Shown: in pieces, positions 27,601-35,015 of the stretch
Layout: every line of letters begins with the position of its first letter
Position numbering within the stretch: position 1 is the stretch's first letter
Assembly: GCF_016793825.1 (NCBI RefSeq)
Contig: NZ_JAEULM010000048.1
Span: 51,538-115,537, forward strand
DNA: 64,000 nt
Reading direction: 5' to 3'
DNA from: Sphingopyxis sp.
GTDB taxonomy: Bacteria; Pseudomonadota; Alphaproteobacteria; Sphingomonadales; Sphingomonadaceae
Program-made: the position numbers and the translations under genes
Notes under the pieces: model-generated
The model's input: only the letters and a program-made list of their open reading frames with translations
The model's database searches: none
What the model was told of the DNA's origin: nothing

Positions 27601-27740
27601 TGGCGACTTATCGTCTCGCCTTTGGTCAGCCAAGGCAGGACGAACTCATCGAACTATTCTCGGGGATGACCGAAGAAGAAATCGCCGAGCTATCTTCGCT
27701 CCAGCTATCCCTTCGTCCGCCCGAGGATGCGATAGGATAG
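24639..27740 (+). CDS. SNF2/DEAD-like helicase, last gene of the five-gene cassette
   Basis: A 1033-residue SF2 helicase. Motif I is VADEVGLGKTMVARGLI (about 39-55) and motif II is LDEFQRF (about 253-259), where DEFQ replaces the usual DEAH. Motif III-like LLLLSATPYRM and C-terminal STSIGQEGLDFHPYCARIVH plus PVDIEQREGRVHRFKSH (about 867-915) complete the set. The long middle section (about 330-800) is unassigned. The ATG at 24639 overlaps the PLD stop as ATGA; an upstream frame extension inside the PLD gene is less likely. It ends 77 bases before tRNA-Thr. Confidence 0.86.
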   Translation: MTYKADPHLAVLKPFQRATVDYVFRRLFSEPSPTDQFLVADEVGLGKTMVARGLIAKTIEELTGKVDRIDIVYICSNQAIAEQNIKALNVVGSDAKPLNTRLTLLPLEIERQGGIASRPVNLISLTPGTALDLKSSLGTATERALIFEMLRKRIGLRHRGVQRIFRGGVAEENWPGWIDWIREQDISADITQLFNAAVDDGLIERIRTAAEIARSRQNPHYSPDQRPAALIGELRRILARVCVNALTPDLIILDEFQRFAELLHEHDADLAPEKAAAAELARALFSYRGDDGSKARLLLLSATPYRMLTISSDDAEEGDHYKDFLRTMRFLFGDIDGERRVRDLEVELADFRRALQSMPATKQFARDRRDKLHSTLSQVIARTERVDRTEDRNALVREYRPKLSVETGDLEEVREVSKIADLVGAPSVIEYWKSAPYLLNFMRGYKLRDKLQALKLRPAKELRSAIRNVQGHLITKEQIEAYDELPLRNSRMRALAGTAFGEGLDKALWIPPSRPSFGEASAATKSLVFSDWSMVPDAIAALLSHEASRRMGMSPESASRTGRPIGVEELLPMLCPSPALATLVDPLALEARFGRATHRAELLAQTRQVLAEKMDASILERMSGRSDRLLPLLVDIELGSAVNWEDLAAFEHEGHDDHEAMARTITAIIDALGSEDHQGDADSRQCLDMLAELALGSPATCALRALARVCPELDPDDPELLGAAMAIALGFRSLYNQPETRALLEENSPVNYWRLISTHASSHDLQAVLDEYLHLLVEAERAEQYAPGERAHLIASKLIEVVALRPAQITLDHWTAGRSRLHDETFEVRARFAMRFATHAEEEKGIRRTALVQAAFKSPFRPFVLASTSIGQEGLDFHPYCARIVHWNLPRNPVDIEQREGRVHRFKSHAVRRNVAAVQGGTAELLSTQRSHWTAMFSAAQADEIASGGAGDIIPYWIYPGGSKIERVVLMPPFSREVERYDNLKKSLATYRLAFGQPRQDELIELFSGMTEEEIAELSSLQLSLRPPEDAIG

Positions 27741-27817
27741 GCGCTCGCACCGATTTGGGGGCAGACGGATCGACCTGTCGCCATCTCAAGGCTTAAATCA
27801 TTGAATTATGGGGTCGA

Positions 27818-27893
27818 TGGTGCCGCTTACAGGACTCGAACCTGTGACCCCATCATTACGAATGATGTGCTCTACCAACTGAGCTAAAGCGGC
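27818..27893 (-). tRNA. tRNA-Thr (CGT anticodon)
   Basis: On the minus strand GCCGCTT pairs with AAGCGGC. The D-arm contains AGCTCAGTTGGTAGAGC, the anticodon loop is TTCGTAA in a CATCA/TGATG stem, the T-arm holds GGTTCGAGTCC, and CCA is encoded. Its 3' end faces the first island and its 5' end faces the second integrase. Confidence 0.97.
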
Positions 27894-28085
27894 AACGAGG
27901 GGCGCCTCTACCAGCGTGCCGATGGTAAGACAAGCTCCTCGCGCAGAATCTGTTTTCGATCATACCGGCCGTGTTTGAGGGCCCCGCGTGGCTGCATTGG
28001 CCCGGCCGCATGGCATTTTCCTCTTTTAAAATGGGCTTCTGGCATCGGGCGCCCCTCCACACCCCATTTCAGGAGCTTATCAAAC

Positions 28086-30065
28086 ATGCCCACAATGTCG
28101 GCAGAACGGCCATCCCACATATCCGTCAATGACGAAGCGGAGACCGTCCTTCGGCCCAAATTGAAGCGTGGACCCAAGCCTAAGCCGATTGTCGAATTCC
28201 CCGAGCCGTCGGCCGAGGACTGGACCGATCCACCGACTTTTCCGGAAGCGCTCGCGCTGCACATGATGCGGCACGGCGACAGCTGCAATCATCTCCATCG
28301 CGCCATCATCCGTCCCGGCGACAAAACCGACCGCAAGACGATTCAGACGTGGGCTGTCGGTGCAAAATCTCCGGGGACCATAGAAAGCCTTGCTGTCCTC
28401 GAAAGAATCGAGCGCCGCTATCGCCTCCCGGCGGGCTATTTCCACGCGAAGCTGGACCGGACCGGCCGGGCCGCTGCGCGGCCTGCCATTGCGAAACTTA
28501 CGATCGCCGAGCGTCGCCGGCTTGCTTGGCACCTTCCGAGCGATTTCTCGAAACGCCCCAAGCGCGAGCGCGAGGAGATATTGGCGTGGGTGCGGTCGGT
28601 GATCATCGAGGGCGCGACAGATTATCGGCGCTTCCAGCGCGAAGCGACGCAACAGCGCTTCTCGCTTCGTTTTCCGGGAATCATTGGCAAGGGTCGTGTT
28701 CGGCAGGGTGGCGGCTCCGGTAAGGCTGATCCGGACGAGGGAACGGAATTGGTCTGCCGGGATGCACCTTTGCATCTCCAGCAAGAAGTTGGTCGCCTCA
28801 TCGCGTTCAAAACCTCGACCCTGGCTCCTTCCGGGCTTCTACGCCAAGGCATGTGGGGCGAGGAGACGGCGTCGCAGAAGCTGGAGCATCTCGGGTTGCT
28901 CTTCGGCGCGTTGCGGTCTCCGGCCGACGGCGAGATCAAGGGGCTCGGCGTTCCGATCGATCGGCTGTGCCTCGCCATGCTTCTCTTCCCGTCTCTTTGG
29001 GACTGGTATCTCCATTGGCGCGAAGATCGCCGCGGTTTCTACACGAGCTGGGAAATCAATATGCTCGACTTCGCGCTCTCGCTTGCGAGAGACAAGACGG
29101 GCTGGATGCGGCAGCACTCTGACCTCGCAGATGCGCTGCAGCCCGTTGAAGGTTTGATCTCAGCTGCGGATGTCGATGAGGCGCGGCGGGACTGGGATGC
29201 GGTCTGTGACCGCTTCACCATCTATGCGCTGAATCGAAAGAAGGACGTCCAGCGCGTCGCGAAGGTTCATCGCGATCCTTTCGAGCCCATATTGCCCATC
29301 CTCGAAGCGGAGAGCCCTGTCGGCGAATATCGCAAGATCACCGAGGAGATACTCGATCGGATGCCTAGTGCACGTCGGTATCCGAAAGCCGCGGCCGAGG
29401 CCTTGCGCGCTTTTCTGATGCTGCGTTTCGGACTGCACCTTGGCCTGCGGCAGAAGAATCTGCGCCAGCTTCGCCTCTGCGTCCGGGGCGGGCACCACAG
29501 CAGCGAGAAGCAGCTCGAAAGGCTGAAGTGCGGTGAGCTGCGATGGAATGATCTGTCGGGCGGATGGGAGGTCTTTATTCCGGCGGTTGCCTTCAAGAAT
29601 GCGTCCTCATCCTTTTTCAGCCGCAAGCCTTATCGCCTGCTGCTGCCCGATCTCGGACGGCTCTATGAGTTCATCGATCTCTATCTGGAGCGGGATCGGC
29701 AAATCCTGCTTGGGGGCGCCGAGGATCCGAAGACCTTTTTCGTGAAGTCTGCCAAGCTGACCACCAAAAATGCTGCATATAGTCAGGTCGGTTTCTACGA
29801 TGCCTGGCGCTTGGCGATCCAGCGTTATGGGATTTACAATCCTTATACCGGCCGTGGCGCGATCAAGGGCTTGCTTCCGCACGGTCCGCACAATGTGCGC
29901 GACGTTCTGGCTACCCACGTGCTCAAGAAGACCGGATCATACGAGCAGGCCGGCTACGCCATTCAGGACAGCCCGGAAATAGTCGCGAAGCACTACGGCC
30001 GATTCTTCCCGCACGATAAATCGGCGTTGGCAGCGGTTGTGCTTAATCAGGCTTGGGAGACCTGA
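28086..30065 (+). CDS. Large divergent tyrosine recombinase (second element integrase)
   Basis: A 659-residue site-specific recombinase-like protein. The C-terminal catalytic part shows Arg in LHLGLRQKNLRQLRLC, HNVRDVLATHVLKK for the HxxR box and AKHYGRFFPHDK containing the probable Tyr nucleophile. The usual LGH box is replaced by AIQDSPEI. The N-terminal half is long, with a region (HMMRHGDSCNHLHRAIIRPG) that may bind DNA. The start at 28086 has AGGAG ten bases upstream. It is the first gene of the conjugative-element segment, 193 bases from tRNA-Thr, and probably serves its integration. Confidence 0.8.
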   Translation: MPTMSAERPSHISVNDEAETVLRPKLKRGPKPKPIVEFPEPSAEDWTDPPTFPEALALHMMRHGDSCNHLHRAIIRPGDKTDRKTIQTWAVGAKSPGTIESLAVLERIERRYRLPAGYFHAKLDRTGRAAARPAIAKLTIAERRRLAWHLPSDFSKRPKREREEILAWVRSVIIEGATDYRRFQREATQQRFSLRFPGIIGKGRVRQGGGSGKADPDEGTELVCRDAPLHLQQEVGRLIAFKTSTLAPSGLLRQGMWGEETASQKLEHLGLLFGALRSPADGEIKGLGVPIDRLCLAMLLFPSLWDWYLHWREDRRGFYTSWEINMLDFALSLARDKTGWMRQHSDLADALQPVEGLISAADVDEARRDWDAVCDRFTIYALNRKKDVQRVAKVHRDPFEPILPILEAESPVGEYRKITEEILDRMPSARRYPKAAAEALRAFLMLRFGLHLGLRQKNLRQLRLCVRGGHHSSEKQLERLKCGELRWNDLSGGWEVFIPAVAFKNASSSFFSRKPYRLLLPDLGRLYEFIDLYLERDRQILLGGAEDPKTFFVKSAKLTTKNAAYSQVGFYDAWRLAIQRYGIYNPYTGRGAIKGLLPHGPHNVRDVLATHVLKKTGSYEQAGYAIQDSPEIVAKHYGRFFPHDKSALAAVVLNQAWET

Positions 30066-30509
30066 CGGGAATTGAATTCGTCAGTAGATGGAGCGCGGCC
30101 TCAAATGAGCGCGCACTGGCGGCGGCAGGCTGCCGCCAGAGGTCACACGTTTGCTTGGGTTGCCGCGCGGCGCTCTTGGCTCGCTGGTCTTGGCGGGGCG
30201 GCGGCAAAGCACATCTGCGCGCGCACGCCGCCCCGCCTGCGGCTCCGCCAAGGGCGCGTCTGTTCTCCGATGTTGACGCCGCGCTGACCGCACGGCGGCG
30301 TTGTCGTTGGCCGGCCACGGACAGCGTGGCAGTCGGCGCGCGGCTATGGGACCGCTCGGCCGGTGCGCAAGCCGCCGCTGCGCGTCGGCTCCTCCACTTC
30401 GTTTCGGCCCTGTGGGTGCGCGCCATCCTTTGGCGCGGTCCCGTCGCGTTTTCTCGCCGCCCGCCCCGCCGTCCGGGGCCGGGTGTGGTTGAAGAGAAGG
30501 AAGAAAGTC
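30066..30509 (+). promoter_or_regulatory. GC-rich leader of the ParB gene, no gene seen
   Basis: These 444 bases are very GC-rich with open frames on both strands but no recognisable protein. The last 130 bases contain a block (30382-30420, core CTTCGTTTCGGCCCTGTGGG) that recurs upstream of the DUF736 and ardC genes at a similar distance from their ATGs. The CCC-TGT-GGG core can form a small hairpin. I read this as a conserved 5' leader. Confidence 0.5.
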
Positions 30510-32285
30510 ATGAAGCTGGATTTCATCGATCTGGGCAATCTGTCCATCGCAGCCGCCAACATGCGCGGGAAGGGGAAAGACCCCGACGTCGCAGACCTTA
30601 TGCCGAGCATCCGCGCGCGGGGCGTGCTCGTTCCGCTGCTGGTGCGTCCGAACTGTGCGGACGGTCATTACGAGATCGTCGCGGGGCGTCGGCGTTTTAC
30701 CGCCGTCGGCGCAGTGGCGCGTGAGGGTGGGACGGTACGGCCCATTCCCTGCGCCATTCTCGACGAGGGCGACGATGCCGACGCGCTCGAAGCCTCAATG
30801 CTCGAGAATCTCGCGCGGGTGCAGCCCGACGAGGTCAGTCAGTGGGAAGCGTTCGTCGCGCTGGTGAAGGCGGGAAGGTCGGTGGAGGAGGTCGCGGACA
30901 GCTTCGGGTTCGAACCGCGGGCGGTGAAGCGCATCCTTGCGCTCGGCAATCTGCTCCCCCGCATCCGCACCCTCTATCGCGGCGGCGAGATCGATGCGGG
31001 CACCGTTCGTCACCTGACCCTCGCATCGAAGAGCCAGCAGAAAGCATGGCTGGCGCTGTTCGACGATGAAGGCGCCTATTGTCCGACCGGCCATCAGCTG
31101 AAAGCGTGGCTGTTCGGCGGCACGGCCATTGCGGCGAAGCACGCGCTGTTCGATGTCGCGGAAGCGAAGCTCGCTGTCGTGTCCGACCTGTTCGGCGAGG
31201 ACAGCTTCTTTGCCGACGGCGATGCCTTCTGGTCGGCGCAGATGGCGGCCATCGAGGCGTGCAAGGCCGCCTATCTCGAAGCGGGCTGGTCCGATGTCGT
31301 CGTCATGGCGCGCGGCGACTGGTTCCGGTCATGGGATTATGCCCATGCGGGCAAGCGCAAGGGCGGTCGTATTTATGTCGAGGTCCGCGAGAGCGGCGAG
31401 GTGACCTTCCATGAAGGCCTCGTCACCACCAAGGAAGCGAAACGCCTTTCGAGCGGCGGCGGGAGCGACGAGGGCGATGCCGTGATCGCCAAGGCCGTTC
31501 GTCCCGAAGTGTCGGGTCCGCTGAATGCCTATATCGACCTTCATCGCCATGCGGCGGTGCGCGCCGATCTTGCAGGGCATGGCGGCGTCGCGCTGCGGGC
31601 GATGCTCGCGCATGTCATCGCGGGCGCCGATCTTTGGCGCGTTGATGTCGAGAGCCAGCGCGCGCCGAAGGAGGATATTGCCGAGAGCGTCGAGACGTCT
31701 TCCGCCGAGACGGCCTTCGACCTCAAGCGCCGTGCGGTGCTGGCGGTACTGGGGTTCGACGAGGAGGCGCCAACTGTCACGGGAAGGCCGCTGAACCGTC
31801 CCCCTTTTGCACCGCTGTTTGCTCGGCTGCTGGACCTTCCCGATCCGGTGGTGCTGGAGATTGTGGCGATCGTCATGGGCGAGACGTTGCAGGCGGGCAG
31901 CGAGGCGGTGGAGATGATCGGGCTCCATCTCGGCACCGACATGCGCCAGCATTGGTCGGCGGACGCGGTCTTTTTCGACCAGCTTCGCGACCGCGAAGTC
32001 CTGCTCGCCATCGTAGGCGAGGTCGCGGGACCGGAGGTCGCGGCAGCGAACGCCGGTGAGAAGGGCAAAGCGCTGAAAGCGATCATCGCCGATTGCCTTG
32101 AAGGGGCGAACGGCCGAGCGAAGGCCGAGCTATGGGTGCCGCAGTGGATGGCGTTTCCGCCTTCGGCCTACACGACGCGGGGCGGGGTCGGCAGCGTCAA
32201 ATCGGCGCGGCGGGTCGCGCACGAGCTTGCGGCTCCGGCAGCGTCCGAACCCGATGCGGAAGACGGACAGCCTTTGGCAGCATGA
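30510..32285 (+). CDS. ParB/RepB/Spo0J family protein
   Basis: A 591-residue ParB-fold DNA-binding protein typical of alphaproteobacterial plasmids and conjugative elements. The N-terminal ParB domain (about 15-110) has VPLLVRPNCADGHYEIVAGR followed by RRF and ALEASMLENLARVQPDEVSQ. The HTH region follows (VEEVADSFGFEPRAVKRILA, about 125-145). The C-terminal 400 residues are longer than in chromosomal ParB and unassigned. The ATG at 30510 has GAAGGAAG upstream. No parA is adjacent, so a regulatory or maintenance role is as likely as partitioning. Confidence 0.88.
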   Translation: MKLDFIDLGNLSIAAANMRGKGKDPDVADLMPSIRARGVLVPLLVRPNCADGHYEIVAGRRRFTAVGAVAREGGTVRPIPCAILDEGDDADALEASMLENLARVQPDEVSQWEAFVALVKAGRSVEEVADSFGFEPRAVKRILALGNLLPRIRTLYRGGEIDAGTVRHLTLASKSQQKAWLALFDDEGAYCPTGHQLKAWLFGGTAIAAKHALFDVAEAKLAVVSDLFGEDSFFADGDAFWSAQMAAIEACKAAYLEAGWSDVVVMARGDWFRSWDYAHAGKRKGGRIYVEVRESGEVTFHEGLVTTKEAKRLSSGGGSDEGDAVIAKAVRPEVSGPLNAYIDLHRHAAVRADLAGHGGVALRAMLAHVIAGADLWRVDVESQRAPKEDIAESVETSSAETAFDLKRRAVLAVLGFDEEAPTVTGRPLNRPPFAPLFARLLDLPDPVVLEIVAIVMGETLQAGSEAVEMIGLHLGTDMRQHWSADAVFFDQLRDREVLLAIVGEVAGPEVAAANAGEKGKALKAIIADCLEGANGRAKAELWVPQWMAFPPSAYTTRGGVGSVKSARRVAHELAAPAASEPDAEDGQPLAA

Positions 32286-32291
32286 GAAGAC

Positions 32292-32323
32292 GGCGGGCGG
32301 CTTTGGTCGCCCGCCATATTTTT
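32292..32323 (+). terminator. Rho-independent terminator after the ParB gene
   Basis: GGCGGGCG and CGCCCGCC arms around GCTTTGGT, followed by ATATTTTT, seven bases after the ParB stop. Strong stem plus T-run. Confidence 0.8.
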
Positions 32324-32892
32324 CTGCGGGCGCAAAATGACGCGCCGACCTTGTGGGCCGGCGCGGCGTTCATGATTGGGGCGGGCCGCCGCCGCAAGCG
32401 GCGACGGCCCGCGGTTCAGCCAATGAAAGAGGCGGCGCGAAGTTGCCTTCGCGCCGCCCATACGAGGATGCTGCATCCTTCGCCCCACCATCCTGACTTG
32501 CCGGGGTCGCTAATCGCCAAGCCCGGACGGAAGTTGGCGAGCCCGATATTATCGGTTCTGACCCTAGGATTGTACGAAAACGCCAAATCGCATGCCTAGG
32601 GCGTGGTTTTCTTGCCGCCCGATTGAGCCGATGGGAGGGCGGACGGCCAACGCGAGCGCGGCCAATCTGATCGAAGCCACAGTCCGCGGTTAGATCGCTT
32701 TTTCACTCAAGTTCTGGCGTTTGATCGTTCACGCCGATAGCTCGGGATTGCTCCACCTGCTCTGCAAAACCATCCCGGCGACGGGCGATCTGACCTGCAC
32801 CGGCGCGGCGTCCCGCGAAAGTGCGGCGGCGCGATTATTTCCCCGCGTGCTGCGCACGCTCCTCGCGGCCGCTTCGCTCCAAATAATCGCGC

Positions 32893-32932
32893 CGCCGCAC
32901 TCCTCCGCTTTGCTGCGGCCCTTCGGGTTCGC
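32893..32932 (+). promoter_or_regulatory. Conserved leader block before DUF736
   Basis: The block contains ACTCCTCCGCTTTGCTGCGG and CCCTTCGGG, matching the layout of the blocks at 30382 (ParB) and 34031 (ardC). It lies about 80 bases before the ATG. The CCC-TTC-GGG hairpin, flanked by GCG/CGC, is kept although surrounding bases differ. Confidence 0.45.
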
Positions 32933-33007
32933 GGCACGCCTTACGCGCCGGTCCCTGGTCCGCCCATGCCGCAGGGATGGTCCCGCGGTACTTCAAGGAG
33001 ACGACCA

Positions 33008-33331
33008 ATGGCAGCAATCGGCTTTGTGAACGGCACCATCGAAACGGGTTTCGTGGGCCAGCTGAAAACCCTCTCGATCCGCGCAGCGATCGAAATCCGG
33101 ACCAACCGCTCGAAAGCGGGCGATGTCCAGCCCGACTACCGGGTCTATTCCGAAGGCGTCGAGATCGGTGCCGGCTGGATCCGCGTCGGACAGGTTTCGG
33201 GCGAACCCTATGTCTCGCTGAGCCTCGCCGCTCCCGAGTTCGGGCCGCGTCGGCTCTATGCGAACCTCGGCCGCGCCGCAGGGCAAGATGGCGAGGATGG
33301 CTACGCCCTCATCTGGAACCCCGCCGACTGA
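33008..33331 (+). CDS. DUF736 family protein
   Basis: A 107-residue protein covering the whole DUF736 family: an opening AAIGFVNGTIETGFVGQLKT, a central IRTNRSKAGDVQPDYRVYSE, GVEIGAGWIR, then EPYVSLSLAAPEFGPRRLYA and NLGRAAGQDGEDGYALIW. DUF736 genes are a reliable marker of rhizobial and sphingomonad plasmids and conjugative elements; function is unknown, though a role in conjugation is suspected. AAGGAGACGACCA precedes the ATG, an almost ideal ribosome site. It stands alone behind a GC-rich leader and converges with the AlpA-like gene. Confidence 0.93.
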   Translation: MAAIGFVNGTIETGFVGQLKTLSIRAAIEIRTNRSKAGDVQPDYRVYSEGVEIGAGWIRVGQVSGEPYVSLSLAAPEFGPRRLYANLGRAAGQDGEDGYALIWNPAD

Positions 33332-33386
33332 GGCGGACTTCCACCCGCGCCGCGGATGCGGCGCGGGGCTTTGCCGTGTCTGGCCT

Positions 33387-33614
33387 TCAGGCAGCGTCGC
33401 GATAGCGCTCAAGGTCGGCGAGCGTGAACGAGACCGGATTGCGGAGCCAGAGCTCGACTTCGCCGACGCGCCAGCCGCAGCAGCGCTCGGCGAGCTTGTG
33501 CTGCGGCGGGAAGGTGCCGGCGGCGATCTTGCGATACAGGGTGGCGCGGCTGAGCCCGGTGAGATCGAGGACTTCGGTAAGCCGCATGAGACGGAGGGGA
33601 GATTGATATGCCAT
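33387..33614 (-). CDS. AlpA-like MerR-type HTH regulator / excisionase
   Basis: A 75-residue winged-helix protein with the AlpA pattern: LRLMRLTEVLDLTGLSRATL, then YRKIAAGTFPPQHKLAERCC and GWRVGEVELWL. AlpA proteins activate integrase or excision genes of mobile elements. The start at 33614 has GGAG ten bases upstream; earlier in-frame ATGs at 33629 and 33662 are possible. It is encoded opposite to its neighbours and probably regulates excision or transfer of this element. Confidence 0.87.
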   Translation of the reverse strand: MAYQSPLRLMRLTEVLDLTGLSRATLYRKIAAGTFPPQHKLAERCCGWRVGEVELWLRNPVSFTLADLERYRDAA

Positions 33615-34159
33615 GCGATTTTTCTCCATATGTCGGGGGATCATATTGCGACGGGAGATCATAGAAGGGGATCGGGGCTGCCTTCGTCAACACCGCAGAA
33701 ACCCGCCCTTTTTGCTATCGCAAGATGGCGTAGGGCCGTGGGCATCCATGGGCGTCCGTGGAGGTTCGCGGGCTGTATTGGCGTAGCTCGAACTTTTTTT
33801 CTCACAGCGTCTCGCGGATGACACCGCCCAAGGGGAAATGAGGCCGTCGTTGACGGCCGCGCCCGAAATGACGCGCCATAACCGGCGCGGCGATGATCTG
33901 ATTCGCGTGGGACGAGGGCGCCGCTGGCGCGCATTCGGTCGCCGCGTTGCGGCGGCGTAGATGTCCCGGCGCTGCGGGGACGGAGGTGGGCGTCACTCGC
34001 CTTAGCCCCACCCGGTCGGGCCGCAACCCTGCGGGTCCTCCTCTTCGTTTCGGTCCTTCGGATGCCGCCCGCCCGATGATGCGGGTCTGCCGGCTCCTTC
34101 CTGCCGCCCACCTCCGCCCCCTTCCGGGCCGGGGTGCGGTGGCTGGAAGGAGCAAGGAT
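33615..34159 (+). promoter_or_regulatory. 545-base non-coding stretch with the ardC leader
   Basis: The left part serves the AlpA-like gene promoter and has short GGGC(A/G)TCC-type words at 33737-33770. The right part is GC-rich and carries the leader block 34031-34067 (core TCTTCGTTTCGGTCCTTCGG), about 100 bases before the ardC ATG and followed by GGAAGGAGCAAGGAT. No protein-coding gene could be supported. Confidence 0.45.
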
Positions 34160-34872
34160 ATGCGCAAGGAACGGATCGAGAGGGCGAGCCTCTATTCGGA
34201 GGTCACCAACCGGATCATCGTGGAGCTCGAAGAAGGGCGGCTGCCATGGGTGCAGCCTTGGGACAGCGCGGCATGTGGATGCACCATGCCGCAAAATGCC
34301 GGAACCGCGCGGCGCTATACCGGCATTAATGTCCTGATCCTGTGGGCCGAGGTTGTCGCCAAGGGCTATGCGTCGCAGCGCTGGCTAACTTACCGGCAGG
34401 CCGAAGCCGCAGGCGGCAATGTCCGGCGCGGCGAGAAGGGCACGGTCATCTGCTATGCCGATCGCTTCACGCCCAAGGCGGAAGCCGAAGCCGCGCGCGG
34501 CGACGAACGCGAGGCGCGGCAGGTGGCGTTCCTCAAGCGCTTCGTCGTGTTCAATGTTGATCAATGCGAGGGACTGCCCGAGGCCTATATCGCGCCGATG
34601 GTCAGTCCCGATCCGGTGATTGCCATCGGCGCGGCCGACGCGCTGATCGCCGCGAACGGCGCGCGCTTCCAGATTGGCGGCAGTGAAGCCTTTTACAGCC
34701 CGAGCCATGACTTTGTGGCTGTGCCGCCGCAGGCGGCGTTCCATGAACCGATCAACTGGTATCGGACGGCGCTGCATGAGCTTGGTCATTGGACGGGCCA
34801 TGGCAGCAGGCTCGACCGCCACCAGAAGGGCGGGTTCGGATCGGACAGCTACGCGAAGGAGGAACTTGTCGC
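34160..34872 (+). pseudogene. ardC: 5' part of a resident ardC antirestriction gene, interrupted by an insertion
   Basis: The first 237 codons of an ArdC-type antirestriction protein, with an N-terminal ssDNA-binding domain (YTGINVLILWAEVVAKGYAS, WLTYRQAEAAGGNVRRGEKG) and a metallopeptidase-like domain with LHELGHWTGHGSRL (HELGH). ArdC proteins protect incoming conjugative DNA from restriction. After AKEELVA the reading frame enters inserted DNA and ends 14 codons later at 34912. The missing 61 residues are at 41471-41656, and joining the two at the repeated TGTCGC restores a 298-residue protein. The ATG has GGAAGGAGC upstream. Confidence 0.92.
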
Positions 34873-34873
34873 C

Positions 34874-34887
34874 TTATCTGGACAGTC
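34874..34887 (+). repeat. Left terminal inverted repeat of the ardC insertion
   Basis: TTATCTGGACAGTC. It pairs with 41457-41470 read in the opposite direction (ATATCCTGACAGTC), 11 of 14 bases identical. Probable recombinase core-binding site. Confidence 0.7.
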
Positions 34888-34942
34888 TGCACCGTGCCTG
34901 ACGCTTCATTGAAGGGTATCGTCCGGGCGCGACGCAGGGGGG

Positions 34943-34993
34943 CATCAGGCCGGATGAAGCGCTCCCAATAAGCTGGCGTAGTCCGGCCTGATG
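34943..34993. promoter_or_regulatory. Perfect 12-bp inverted repeat upstream of the recombinase operon
   Basis: CATCAGGCCGGA (34943-34954) and TCCGGCCTGATG (34982-34993), 27 bases apart, between the element's left end and the first recombinase gene. It could be an operator or an accessory recombinase-binding site; no known match. Confidence 0.5.
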
Positions 34994-35015
34994 ACCACCG
35001 TCCCGCAGGCGCGCA

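Larger units (their letters stand above)
32286..33007. other. 722-base non-coding stretch with hairpin series and a leader
   Basis: No gene is supported here. After the terminator come three more strong hairpins: 32341-32366 (CGCGCCG with CGGCGCG), 32381-32412 (GCGGGCCG with CGGCCCGC around a CCGCCGC/GCGGCG inner stem) and 32431-32459 (a perfect 12-bp stem with loop TTGC). Further on, CCCTAGG (32562) and CCTAGGG (32595) form a spaced inverted repeat, and 32893-32932 holds the leader block shared with the ParB and ardC genes. It may contain promoters and possibly small RNAs, but I see no specific family. Confidence 0.5.

Noticed and set aside
27897-28057. 10-bp inverted repeat GAGGGGCGCC / GGCGCCCCTC flanking the space before the second integrase
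   Set aside because: Arms are 141 bases apart and partly palindromic GC-rich words; could be chance, and no link to an att site could be shown.
30053-30724. 223-codon plus-strand frame overlapping the ParB leader and 5' end
   Set aside because: It runs in another frame through the ParB coding region and is Arg/Ala-rich; the ParB frame has a strong ribosome site and a conserved domain.
32132-32599. 155-codon plus-strand frame across the ParB end and hairpins
   Set aside because: Overlaps the ParB 3' end, the terminator and strong hairpins; no protein features.
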